46,572 nucleotides of DNA. Source: Peptacetobacter sp900539645. GTDB taxonomy: Bacteria > Bacillota > Clostridia > Peptostreptococcales > Peptostreptococcaceae. Shown here piece by piece: positions 24,161-33,031 of the stretch. The notes beneath the pieces were generated by a model. That model saw only the letters and a list, made by a program, of their open reading frames with translations. It was not told the origin of the DNA and made no database searches. Numbering within the stretch: the stretch's first letter is position 1; each line of letters opens with the position of its first letter. The DNA lies in the NCBI RefSeq assembly GCF_047807365.1, contig NZ_JBLOUI010000016.1, positions 1 through 46,572 on the forward strand, read 5' to 3'. Position numbers and translations under genes: made by a program.

Positions 24161-25022
24161 TTAATACACCGCCTTCCTGGTAGTAATGTATTAAATCTTC
24201 TATATCAGGATTTTTTATCTTATGGTAATCAGCACTTCTAAGAAGAGCTCTTATTTCATCACTTTCTCCTATATTTACAAGTGCTTCACTATGTCTTTTA
24301 TAGTGGTCTATTCCTATTATATTATCCTTCATAAGAGATAGTGTTTCAGAATCAGATCTAATTACCCTAAAATCTTTTATTATATCCTTCTTTTTAAGGT
24401 TAAATAGAATATTTCCCTTTTCTAAATATACAATTTGGTCGTATATTTCCTCTAATTCAGACACGTTATGAGTAGAGATTATAACACTTCCATTTTCCCT
24501 TTTTATATAGTCTTTAAAAATCCTTATAAGTTCCTTTCTTACAGTTTTTTCTAATCCATATATAGGTTCGTCTAGTATAAGCAGTTTTGCGTGATGGCTA
24601 AGAGCAGTACTTATCATTACTTTTTCACATTGACCTTTTGATAAGTTTTTTATCTTTTCCTCAGAATCTAGATTGAAGTTGTTAAAATACATATCGTACA
24701 CTTCCTCATCAAAATTCTTATAGAACATAGCTATTATTTTTTTATAATCCCTTAGCTTTAGGTTAGGATAAAAACTAAGATTATCATAAACAAAACCTAT
24801 ATCATTTTTGTATCCAACTGGATCGTTTTCTACATTATTTCCATTTAATTCTATTTTCCCCGAACTCGGCTTATAAAGCCCCATTATTAAATTTATAATA
24901 CTAGTTTTTCCCGAGCCGTTATCTCCAATTATTCCCATAATTTTTCCTGGCTCTAGCATTATATTTATATTATTCAGTGAAAAATTTTCAAATGTTTTTG
25001 AAACGTTTTCTATTTTTAACAA
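24153..25022 (-). CDS. ABC transporter ATPase
   Basis: A 289-residue ATPase. Walker A GDNGSGKTS (~residue 35), a degenerate signature LSKGQCEKVMIS, Walker B LLILDEPIYGLE, and switch His in ISTHNVSELEE. The C-terminal ~80 residues are a regulatory extension typical of BcrA/YtrB-type ATPases. Start TTG at 25022 behind GAGGTGA. First gene of the unit continuing into the permease and the anchored protein. No GntR (YtrA) gene accompanies it, which is the usual partner in ytr operons. Confidence 0.9.
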   Translation of the reverse strand: MLKIENVSKTFENFSLNNINIMLEPGKIMGIIGDNGSGKTSIINLIMGLYKPSSGKIELNGNNVENDPVGYKNDIGFVYDNLSFYPNLKLRDYKKIIAMFYKNFDEEVYDMYFNNFNLDSEEKIKNLSKGQCEKVMISTALSHHAKLLILDEPIYGLEKTVRKELIRIFKDYIKRENGSVIISTHNVSELEEIYDQIVYLEKGNILFNLKKKDIIKDFRVIRSDSETLSLMKDNIIGIDHYKRHSEALVNIGESDEIRALLRSADYHKIKNPDIEDLIHYYQEGGVLNV

Positions 25023-25145
25023 ATAATCACCTCATATAATAATTCTTATTTTGTTGTTAACATAGTTATTCTTTAATTATATCACGTAATTGATATATAT
25101 TGAAATTTATATGAAACTTGAAATGTATATACTTGTTAAAAATTA

Positions 25146-25154
25146 TGCTATAAT
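25146..25154 (+). promoter_or_regulatory. Extended -10 promoter for NAD kinase
   Basis: TGCTATAAT is an extended -10 (TGnTATAAT) 24 bases before the ATG. No good -35 is present at the usual distance, as allowed for extended -10 promoters. Confidence 0.6.
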
Positions 25155-25178
25155 ACATATATGTAAAGAGGTGAACTT

Positions 25179-25982
25179 ATGAAAAAAAGGCTAATAACTA
25201 TTAATTCTAATGATCTACCAAAGTCGGTAGAAACTAAAAATTTATTTAAAGAAAAATTTAAAGAAGCTGGCTTTGATGTTTCAGAAGAATTTTCTGATGA
25301 TACAGAGCTTGTTGTCTGTGTTGGGGGAGATGGATCTTTTTTAAAAACAGTCAGAGATTTTGACTACCCTGAAGTTCCTATTGTCGGTATTAATACTGGG
25401 CATCTAGGATTTTTCCCAGAGATAGTGCCCGATAAAATAGATGAGTTTATAGAAAGTTATTTAAATGAAAATTATATGATTCAAGAGGTTCCACTACTGC
25501 GGGCGATGATTTGTACAAACAAAAGCTGCGTAAACTTCTTCGCACTTAATGATGTAACTATAAAAGGTGATAAATCTAGAACTGTTCATTTAAAGCTACT
25601 TGTAAACGGTAAAAAAGTTGAAAACTTCAGCGGAGACGGTATGATTATCTGCTCTCAGACAGGTTCTACTGCATATACGTATTCAGCTGGTGGAAGTATT
25701 ATAGACTGTAATATAGATGCTATACAGCTTACTCCTCTTTCACCTATAAATACAAATGCATACAGAAGCTTTACATCTAGTATAATTTTCTCTAAAGATA
25801 CTGAGATAAGTATTATACCAGAGTATCGCTTTGAAGATTCAATACTTATCATAATAGATGGTGTTGAGCTTAGATTTAAACAAATTACAGATATAAACAT
25901 CTGCACATCAGATGTTAAGCTAAAACTTTTAAGACTTTCAGATTATGAGTTTTGGGATAGAGTTTCAGCAAAATTCTTATAG
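25179..25982 (+). CDS. nadK: NAD kinase
   Basis: A 267-residue cytosolic enzyme that phosphorylates NAD to NADP. The catalytic GGDGS motif is in VCVGGDGSFLKT (~residue 48), NTGHLGFF follows (~73), and the conserved TGSTAY and TPLSP segments are at ~165 and ~188. Length is normal. Start ATG behind AGAGGTG. Followed after 44 bases by the YfcE-type gene in the same direction, probably one operon. Confidence 0.95.
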   Translation: MKKRLITINSNDLPKSVETKNLFKEKFKEAGFDVSEEFSDDTELVVCVGGDGSFLKTVRDFDYPEVPIVGINTGHLGFFPEIVPDKIDEFIESYLNENYMIQEVPLLRAMICTNKSCVNFFALNDVTIKGDKSRTVHLKLLVNGKKVENFSGDGMIICSQTGSTAYTYSAGGSIIDCNIDAIQLTPLSPINTNAYRSFTSSIIFSKDTEISIIPEYRFEDSILIIIDGVELRFKQITDINICTSDVKLKLLRLSDYEFWDRVSAKFL

Positions 25983-26026
25983 AATATTATTCTATCAAAA
26001 AAATTAATTTATTGGAGGGAATTTAA

Positions 26027-26596
26027 ATGAAAATAGGAATACTTAGCGATACTCATGGAAGTTCGCTTTATTTTGATAAGGCAATGGATGTATTAGGAGA
26101 ATGTGATTTATATCTTCACGCAGGAGATATACTTTATCATGGACCTAGAAATGACTTACCTGAAGGATATAATCCAAGAGCACTTACAGAGTCATTAAAC
26201 GATATGGATTCTATAATATTTGCAAAAGGTAACTGCGAGGCAGATGTGGACCAGATGGTATTAAATCATCCAATTCAGGGACCTTATGCACTAGTTCAGC
26301 TTGATGAATTTAGATTTGTTGTAAATCATGGGTATGTGGGAGCAAAAGATGAAATAATAGCAAACGCTAAAAATATGGGTGCAGACTTCCTTATACTAGG
26401 ACATACTCATGTTAAAGAGCTTTCTTTTGACGACACACTTATAATAATAAACCCAGGAAGTACTTCTATACCTAAAGATGGAAGTAGATCTGTCGCAATA
26501 GTTGAAATAAACCCTGACGAAGATAATGATCATGAATTAAACATAGACATAAACTTCTACGACATAGATACTGGAGAAATAATAGAAGAATTATAA
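26027..26596 (+). CDS. yfcE: YfcE/MJ0936-family metallophosphodiesterase
   Basis: A 189-residue calcineurin-type phosphoesterase with the full metal-binding set: LSDTHGS, HAGDILYHG, AKGNCE, VNHGY and GHTHVKE, then NPGSTS. YfcE enzymes hydrolyse phosphodiesters with Mn2+, physiological substrate unknown. Start ATG behind TGGAGGG. Downstream of NAD kinase. The acidic tail is slightly longer than usual. Confidence 0.9.
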   Translation: MKIGILSDTHGSSLYFDKAMDVLGECDLYLHAGDILYHGPRNDLPEGYNPRALTESLNDMDSIIFAKGNCEADVDQMVLNHPIQGPYALVQLDEFRFVVNHGYVGAKDEIIANAKNMGADFLILGHTHVKELSFDDTLIIINPGSTSIPKDGSRSVAIVEINPDEDNDHELNIDINFYDIDTGEIIEEL

Positions 26597-26597
26597 A

Positions 26598-26752
26598 GAA
26601 GTAAATAGAAAAGGACAAGAGAATAACTGCTCTTTGCTCCAGGCTTCAGCGCCCCACCCGTTTTTGTAACACATTTAGCGGCTGTGGGGCGCTTGCAGTA
26701 TTGTCGCTTTTGAGCAGTTATTTCCCTTGTCCTCAGTTTATTTAATACTTCT
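26598..26752. repeat. 155-nt interrupted palindrome with GC-rich core
   Basis: Nested complementary arms run from both ends inward: GAAGTA..AAATA with TATTTAATACTTC, AGGACAAG with CTTGTCCT, AATAACTGCTC with GAGCAGTTATT, and AGCGCCCCAC with GTGGGGCGCT. The centre is markedly GC-rich for this genome. It follows the YfcE gene and is separate from the terminator at 26776-26809. It may be a palindromic mobile repeat, a structured RNA or an elaborate terminator. Confidence 0.65.
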
Positions 26753-26775
26753 TAAATAGATAATAATTTTCTAAT

Positions 26776-26809
26776 TTAAAAGGGTTACTACAAGAACTGT
26801 AGCAACCCT
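26776..26809 (-). terminator. Terminator of the CNNM gene
   Basis: An 11-position stem with one mismatch (26781-26791 with 26799-26809) is followed on the minus strand by a T-run. It lies just past the CNNM stop codon. Confidence 0.8.
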
Positions 26810-26816
26810 CAATAAT

Positions 26817-28067
26817 TTACGTATACATATGTATTTTTGCTATTCTATTTTTCTCAACTTTTTCTATGCAGAATTTAATGTTTCCAATCTCAAGTACTTC
26901 TTTTTCTTCAGGAAGTCTATCAAGATATCCTATTAAATATCCACCAATAGAGTCAAATTCTTCTGTTTCTATTGCAGTACCTATAAGCTCATTAACTTCT
27001 GATATTCTAGTACTTCCGTCTACTATGTACTCGTCTTCTTTTATAACTATTATATCGTCTTCATCTTCATCGTATTCGTCTTCTATATCTCCAACGATTA
27101 CTTCAACTAAGTCTTCAACAGTTAAAAGACCTGATGTTCCACCGTACTCATCAAGAACTATAGCTATCTGAGTTTTGGCTTTTTTCATATCTTCAAGAAG
27201 CTGAGTTATCTTTTTAAATTCGTAAGTGAAGAATGGATCTCTCATGTAATTTTTTACAGAGAAGTATTCTTTTTCTTCATCACTTAAGAATATCATATCT
27301 TTTATGTTTATTATACCGATGATATCATCAACAGAATCTTCGTATACAGGAAGTCTACTTAGTTTTTCCTCTCTGAATACTTCTATTATTTCTTCATAAG
27401 AATCATCGACTTCAACTGTCACCATGTCCATTCTCTGAACCATAGCGTCTTTCGCCTGCATATCACCAAATTCAAATACGTTGTTTATTATTTCTCTTTC
27501 TTCAACTTCAAGAACACCTTCCTCATGGCTGACATTTACCATAGTTTTTAGTTCTTCTTCAGTTATAAACGCATTCTTTTCGTCTGCTTTTACACCGATT
27601 ATTCTAAACATAAATTTAGTAAATATATTAAATATCCATACTACTGGTGATAGTATTGTTATTATCAGTTTTATTGGTTTTGAAACCAATAGAGCAACTT
27701 TTTCTGAATTGTTAGCTGCTATTGATTTAGGTGTTATTTCCCCAAATATAAGGATTATAATGGTCATAATCGCAGTAGCTGCAGCAACACCATTTGCTCC
27801 AAATTTAGCTGTTAATAATGCAGTAGATATAGATGTAGCTGCTATATTAACAACGTTGTTTCCTACTAATATAGCGTTCAATAATTTATTAGGACTTTCT
27901 ATTAAAGATGCCACTAAATCGGCATTCTTTACCCCCTCGTCCTGCATATATCTCATTCTTATTTTACTTAGTGACATTAGAGATGTCTCTGATGCCGAGA
28001 AAAATGCCGATCCCATAATAAGGATGACTAACCCGATAATCTGAATCCAACTTTCGAGCGATTCCAA
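26817..28067 (-). CDS. CNNM/CorC-type membrane protein (hemolysin C family)
   Basis: A 416-residue protein. Residues ~5-180 are the CNNM (DUF21) membrane domain with about four helices. Residues ~210-330 are a CBS pair (MVQRMDMVTVEVDDSYEEIIEVF... and QIAIVLDEYGGTSGLLTVEDLVEVIVGDI). Residues ~340-416 are the CorC/HlyC transporter-associated domain. The family is linked to Mg2+/Co2+ efflux; the hemolysin name is historical. The start appears to be TTG 28067, with GGAGTG about ten bases upstream. Confidence 0.9.
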   Translation of the reverse strand: MESLESWIQIIGLVILIMGSAFFSASETSLMSLSKIRMRYMQDEGVKNADLVASLIESPNKLLNAILVGNNVVNIAATSISTALLTAKFGANGVAAATAIMTIIILIFGEITPKSIAANNSEKVALLVSKPIKLIITILSPVVWIFNIFTKFMFRIIGVKADEKNAFITEEELKTMVNVSHEEGVLEVEEREIINNVFEFGDMQAKDAMVQRMDMVTVEVDDSYEEIIEVFREEKLSRLPVYEDSVDDIIGIINIKDMIFLSDEEKEYFSVKNYMRDPFFTYEFKKITQLLEDMKKAKTQIAIVLDEYGGTSGLLTVEDLVEVIVGDIEDEYDEDEDDIIVIKEDEYIVDGSTRISEVNELIGTAIETEEFDSIGGYLIGYLDRLPEEKEVLEIGNIKFCIEKVEKNRIAKIHMYT

Positions 28068-28202
28068 AATTTACCACACTCCTATTTAACTTTTCTATCA
28101 TTTTTCTTTTAAATTATATATTTGATTTCCATTATATCATAATTGAAGATACTTTTGTAAAATTATTAAATTATTTAAATGTTAACTTTCAGATATATAT
28201 CT

Positions 28203-28257
28203 AAAAAAAATAGAACTGCTAATCACATTTCCCAAAAGTGATAGCAGTTCTGTTTTT
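28203..28257 (-). terminator. Terminator of the seven-gene DNA-processing operon
   Basis: A 9-bp outer stem AGAACTGCT/AGCAGTTCT plus an inner AATCAC/GTGAT pairing is followed on the minus strand by an eight-base T-run, immediately after the sbcC stop. Confidence 0.85.
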
Positions 28258-28259
28258 TC

Positions 28260-31200
28260 CTAACTATATTCTATTTTAACTTTTGATCCTTCTCCAATTT
28301 CTCCAGCTGTTACAACTAGTTTTACTGGAACTCTATTTTTTAATTCTTCAACATGCGATATTATTCCTATACTTAAATTAGAACTGTGTAATTTTTCTAA
28401 TGATTCCATTACAGTATCCAATAGCTCTACATCCAATGAACCAAATCCTTCATCTAAGAAGAAGAATTCAAGTGGTGCATTTCCCTTCATCTGTATCTGA
28501 GATGATAAAGCAAGTGCAAGTGATAGAGATGTTAAGAATGTTTCTCCTCCAGAAAGAGTGTCAACTCCTCTTCTTTCTCCACCATTGAAATTATCCCTCA
28601 TAACAAACTCTAGAGCATCGTTTATTTCAAGTGCATATCTTCCATTGGTAATTGTAGAAAGTCGTTTTGATGCTTCAAGTGCAATATATTTTAGGTGATT
28701 TGTTGCAACGTATTCGACAAATTTATTTCCTTGAATTATTCTATCTATCTCATCTAACAGTCTATAGTCATTTGAAACCTCGTCAAATTCAGATTTTATC
28801 TTTTTCTTCTTTTCAAGGTCTTTTTTCATAGCTGTTATCCTATCAAATAGAACTGCGTTACTTCTTTCAAGCTCGCTTATCTCCTCTTTTAATAGAATTA
28901 TTTCTTCATTTAATCTATCAAATTCATCTTCTTTGACTTTTCTACCATCTAATTTTTTCTCTAAATCGTCTATTTTAAAATCTAGATTTTTTCTACCTTC
29001 ATCGTAGTCAGATATCTCTTTTCTCATAATCTCGATATCTACAGTAGGCATAACAAATTTCTTTACAGTATACGCGCTGTCAAATCTATACTTAGCAAGC
29101 ATTTCTTTAAGTACATTTTTGTAGTATCCAAGCTGCTCTTCCGTAGTGTTACACTCTCCCTGAATCTTGCTTCTAAGAGAATCCTTGTCTTCTCTAGATT
29201 TACTCTTATCGTCAAATTCTTTTTTAAGTTCAGAGTAATTATTATTTATTTTATATATTTCTTGTTCAGTCTTTTCAAGTAGTTCCTTAGGATTTTTACC
29301 TCTTGTTATTCTCTGGGCTTCCTCTGTCTTTTCTGTGTACTGTTTTTTATTTCCTTCAAAGTCTTTTTCTATTGAAGAAATTTCAACTTCTATAGAATGT
29401 ATCTTTGTTTTGCAGTCGTCAAATTCTTTATCTATCTTAGACTTTGTATTTCTAAATTCAGCTAATTCTTTTTCAACTGCTTCTGATTCTATTTCATTTG
29501 CCTTTATTTCCTCTACTTTAGAGAATATATCATCTACCTTGGTAATTCTTTTTATAGACACTATTTCAAGTTCAAGCTTATCTTTTTTAACTTTTAACTC
29601 AGATACATTTTCAGATAGACTAAGTCTGCGTTTCATTATTCCTTTTAATGACTCATTAATTCTAGTAAATTCTTTATCGTTTTTTGAATAATCTTCATTA
29701 TATCTTTTTAAATCTTCGTCTAATCTAGACTTTTCAATATTCCAATCAGATACAGCTCTTTTTTCTGCTTCAAGATTTCTAGTTTCTGAGTCGTATTTTT
29801 TAGAAAGTTCTAGTGAATTTCTTTCCCTTATTTCAGCTTTTTTCTTATTTATAGCTTCAGTTTTTATCTTTTCTTCAGATACATATCCACTTCTTTTTAT
29901 CTTTAGCGAATCTAGTCTTTCTATTTCGTTTCTTTCATTTGTTTTTTCTTTGTTTAAAATTCCTTCATAGTATTCTATTCTATCGTCGTAATTAGTGCTA
30001 TCAGTTCTCATATGGTCTAAAGAGCCACAAACAGGGCAAGGCTTACCGTCCTCAAGCTCTTTTCTTATATCTGAAACTCTGTTTAAGTATCTAAATTCAT
30101 CTATATTTTTATTAGCTGTTTCTATGTCTTTTCTTATTTTAGAAAGTCTATCTTCTGATGTAGATATTTCTCTACTAACTCTGTGTCTTTTTTCTAAACA
30201 GTCATTTAACTCACTTTGAAGATTATCTCTTTCTTCTTCTAACTGTTTTAAAGATTTTAGCTCTGATCTCATTTCTGTAACATATTCAGTCTTTTTAGTT
30301 ATCTCTTCTGCTGTAAGTGGAGAATTTTTCATCATTATAGATATTCTATTTTCAACTTCTTCTATTTTTTCCTTAACAGAATCTCTATCTCTTCCAACTA
30401 GTTTAAGAGCTACATTGTTTTCGCTGTACTCAGATTCACATTTCTGTAAATCAATTTCACTTTTTTCTAGCTCCTTTTTGACCTCATTTAATTCCTTTAT
30501 ATGCGAGTATCCTTTTTCTATATTTTGACGGAATACTGCTGGTACATTTATTTCTGCTAATCTATTTTCACTGTCTTTAATTTTTCCTGCATAAAGATTT
30601 TGCTGAGCTTTTATATCTTCTATATTTTTTAGAAGTTCTTTTTTCTGGATTTCTAATTTTTCTCCAACAGATTTTAACCTTACTAGTCTTGTACTTATTT
30701 CCTCTGTTTCATCAAGTAAATTTATAGCTCTTTCAAGTTTTACCTTTTCTTCGCTCAATCTAGGAATAGTATCGTCTTTTTTTCTTTCTATTTCTGCAAA
30801 TCTAGCTCTAGATATTTCTAAATCTTTCTTAATTAATCTTATCTCTTCTTCAATTATTTTTAATTGATTCTTAGAGTCCTCAAACTGTTTTTGAAGTTTT
30901 TCTACATTGTCTATATAGGGGTCTATCATATTTGCATTTTCTGCCCTAGACATTTTCTTTCTTTTTTCTTCTATTTCTTCTTTTTTATCCTCATATACCT
31001 TTAGTAGTTCTTTCGCTTCATTGTACCGTTTCTGATTTTCATATACTACTTTATCTATGTCGTATTTTTCTACTTTTTCTTTGCACAATCTATTTTTAAC
31101 TCTGCAATCTTCTTTATCTGTTTCTAATTTTTTTATCATCTCATCATATTTTTCATCAGTTACTTCTTCATAGTGAGATAATGAAACCTGAAGCATATCT

Positions 31201-31778
31201 ACTTGAGTTTTTGTTTTGTTTTTTCTATTTCTTACGCTTTCAATTAATTTCTTTCCGTATTTTTCTAGGTTGAATATTCTCTCTAGCATATTTCTTCTAT
31301 CTATTCCACCAAGTTTTAAGAAGTCATTAAACTTATCCTGTGGAAGTACTACAGATTTAGTGAAGTCATTTGCTGTAAGCCCAATTATTTTTATTATACT
31401 TTCATTTACTTCATTTACCTTGTCTGCAAGTACATTTTCACTTCCATCTCCTAATTTTTCAATAACTCTTGCATAAGATGTTTTTATTCCACCAGCCTTG
31501 CTTCTAATTATATGTCTATCAACTACATATCGTCTTGAACCTATTTCAAATTCATAGCTTATCTCTGCTTTTTCAGATAAACTATTTATATATTCCTTGG
31601 TATTTCTAGCAATACTTCCATACAGAGAAAGTGTTATCGCATCTAAAATTGTAGATTTACCACTTCCAGTCTTTCCAAATATCCCAAAAAGACCTCTCTC
31701 TGTCAATTGTTCAAAATCTATAGTCTGTTTATTGACATAACTGTTAAGACCTTTTATTTCAAGTTTTATCGGTCTCAT
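28260..31778 (-). CDS. sbcC: SbcC, ATPase subunit of the SbcCD nuclease
   Basis: A 1172-residue Rad50-like SMC protein. The N-terminal ATPase half has Walker A GKTGSGKST (~residue 35). Two long coiled coils flank the zinc hook CPVCG (~585) at the tip. The C-terminal half has the signature DTLSGGETFLTSLSLALAL and Walker B FFLDEGFGSLD. With SbcD it opens hairpins and cleans blocked or protein-bound DNA ends. It starts 2 bases after the sbcD stop and is the last gene of the operon. Confidence 0.96.
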   Translation of the reverse strand: MRPIKLEIKGLNSYVNKQTIDFEQLTERGLFGIFGKTGSGKSTILDAITLSLYGSIARNTKEYINSLSEKAEISYEFEIGSRRYVVDRHIIRSKAGGIKTSYARVIEKLGDGSENVLADKVNEVNESIIKIIGLTANDFTKSVVLPQDKFNDFLKLGGIDRRNMLERIFNLEKYGKKLIESVRNRKNKTKTQVDMLQVSLSHYEEVTDEKYDEMIKKLETDKEDCRVKNRLCKEKVEKYDIDKVVYENQKRYNEAKELLKVYEDKKEEIEEKRKKMSRAENANMIDPYIDNVEKLQKQFEDSKNQLKIIEEEIRLIKKDLEISRARFAEIERKKDDTIPRLSEEKVKLERAINLLDETEEISTRLVRLKSVGEKLEIQKKELLKNIEDIKAQQNLYAGKIKDSENRLAEINVPAVFRQNIEKGYSHIKELNEVKKELEKSEIDLQKCESEYSENNVALKLVGRDRDSVKEKIEEVENRISIMMKNSPLTAEEITKKTEYVTEMRSELKSLKQLEEERDNLQSELNDCLEKRHRVSREISTSEDRLSKIRKDIETANKNIDEFRYLNRVSDIRKELEDGKPCPVCGSLDHMRTDSTNYDDRIEYYEGILNKEKTNERNEIERLDSLKIKRSGYVSEEKIKTEAINKKKAEIRERNSLELSKKYDSETRNLEAEKRAVSDWNIEKSRLDEDLKRYNEDYSKNDKEFTRINESLKGIMKRRLSLSENVSELKVKKDKLELEIVSIKRITKVDDIFSKVEEIKANEIESEAVEKELAEFRNTKSKIDKEFDDCKTKIHSIEVEISSIEKDFEGNKKQYTEKTEEAQRITRGKNPKELLEKTEQEIYKINNNYSELKKEFDDKSKSREDKDSLRSKIQGECNTTEEQLGYYKNVLKEMLAKYRFDSAYTVKKFVMPTVDIEIMRKEISDYDEGRKNLDFKIDDLEKKLDGRKVKEDEFDRLNEEIILLKEEISELERSNAVLFDRITAMKKDLEKKKKIKSEFDEVSNDYRLLDEIDRIIQGNKFVEYVATNHLKYIALEASKRLSTITNGRYALEINDALEFVMRDNFNGGERRGVDTLSGGETFLTSLSLALALSSQIQMKGNAPLEFFFLDEGFGSLDVELLDTVMESLEKLHSSNLSIGIISHVEELKNRVPVKLVVTAGEIGEGSKVKIEYS

Positions 31779-31780
31779 AC

Positions 31781-32980
31781 CTATTCGTCTCCCCCTTCTT
31801 CTCCTGCTACTTTCATAAACATATCCATTACCTCTCCCTTAGGCTCTACACCTTTATTGAATGTGTAAAAATCTCTAAATAGTTCAGCCATTGATTTAGT
31901 TTTTAAATCTACAGTTTTTTCTTCTTGCTGATATGTTATTACAGGTTTGATTTCTATAATATCCGCTAGATTTTTTTTCATAGCCTTTATATCTTCTTGG
32001 CTTATTATCTCATCTGTTTTTATTTCAAAATAAGACCACATGCTTCTTCCCCGATTTTGCTCACATATGTCTAGCGCTTCTTGTACTCCTCTACATTTGA
32101 ATAGCTCTATAGGCTTGTAGTTATTAAACATTATATCCTCAAGTTTAGGCTTTTCATTTGGGTGTATTTCTACAAGTTTTGCTCCTTTTGCATATACCCT
32201 CTCACTTTTACTGTACTGAAGAGGTGATCCTGAATAATAAGAACAGCCAAGTTCTGATGCCTTCTGTTGCTTATGAAGGTGACCTAGCGCAACATAATTT
32301 GCTTTATCTGGTAAATCTTTTCTCTCAACTAAAAGGCTTCCTCCTAGTTGTATAGGTCTTTCAGAATCAGAACTTTCTCCACCCACTACAAATAGATGTG
32401 ATACAGCTATATTTATACTGTCTTTATCAAAATCTTCTTGTAGGTTTTTAAATATCTGGCCTACTTTTTGAGAATAAGTTTTTTGTCTATCCTCATCTGT
32501 TTCAGCTTCAAAAGCATCATTTAATCTTTTTTCACTAGGATATGGAAGAGTAAGTACATTTACTTTTTCCCCATTTATTATTATTTTTGTCATTCCTTCT
32601 TTTGCTTCTACTATCTCAAATCCTTCAAACTTTCCTACACTTGTTTTACTCAATGGATTTCCAAATAATAGTATTCCCTGTTCAAATGCAAGTGGAGATG
32701 CAGCTTCTATTCTTTCTGGGCTATCGTGATTCCCCGCAATCACGACTACACATCTTTTTCCATTTGCTGCTATTTTAGATACAGTAGAGTAAAATAGTTT
32801 TTCTGCCTCTGCAGATGGGTTTGCTGTATCGTATATATCCCCAGCAATTACTACCATATCTACATCGTTATCCTCTACTATTTTTATAAAATCAGAACAA
32901 AACATTCTCTGTTCCTCTATTCTAGAATGACCTTCTAAGTTTTTACCTAGATGCCAATCAGAAGTATGTATAAATCTCAT
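31781..32980 (-). CDS. sbcD: SbcD, nuclease subunit of SbcCD
   Basis: A ~399-residue Mre11-like nuclease. Metal-binding motifs are visible in order: TSDWHLGK, IAGDIYDTANPS, IAGNHDSPERI, VSHLFV and LGHLHKQ. The C-terminal ~110 residues cap the active site and contact SbcC. I place the start at ATG 32980 with AAGGGAGGG upstream; the TTG at 32998 overlaps that site. Follows addA by about 50 bases in the same operon. Confidence 0.95.
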   Translation of the reverse strand: MRFIHTSDWHLGKNLEGHSRIEEQRMFCSDFIKIVEDNDVDMVVIAGDIYDTANPSAEAEKLFYSTVSKIAANGKRCVVVIAGNHDSPERIEAASPLAFEQGILLFGNPLSKTSVGKFEGFEIVEAKEGMTKIIINGEKVNVLTLPYPSEKRLNDAFEAETDEDRQKTYSQKVGQIFKNLQEDFDKDSINIAVSHLFVVGGESSDSERPIQLGGSLLVERKDLPDKANYVALGHLHKQQKASELGCSYYSGSPLQYSKSERVYAKGAKLVEIHPNEKPKLEDIMFNNYKPIELFKCRGVQEALDICEQNRGRSMWSYFEIKTDEIISQEDIKAMKKNLADIIEIKPVITYQQEEKTVDLKTKSMAELFRDFYTFNKGVEPKGEVMDMFMKVAGEEGGDE

Positions 32981-33031
32981 AGTTTCCCTCCCTTTCAAAT
33001 CAATTATTTTTCCAAATAACTAATAAATAGT

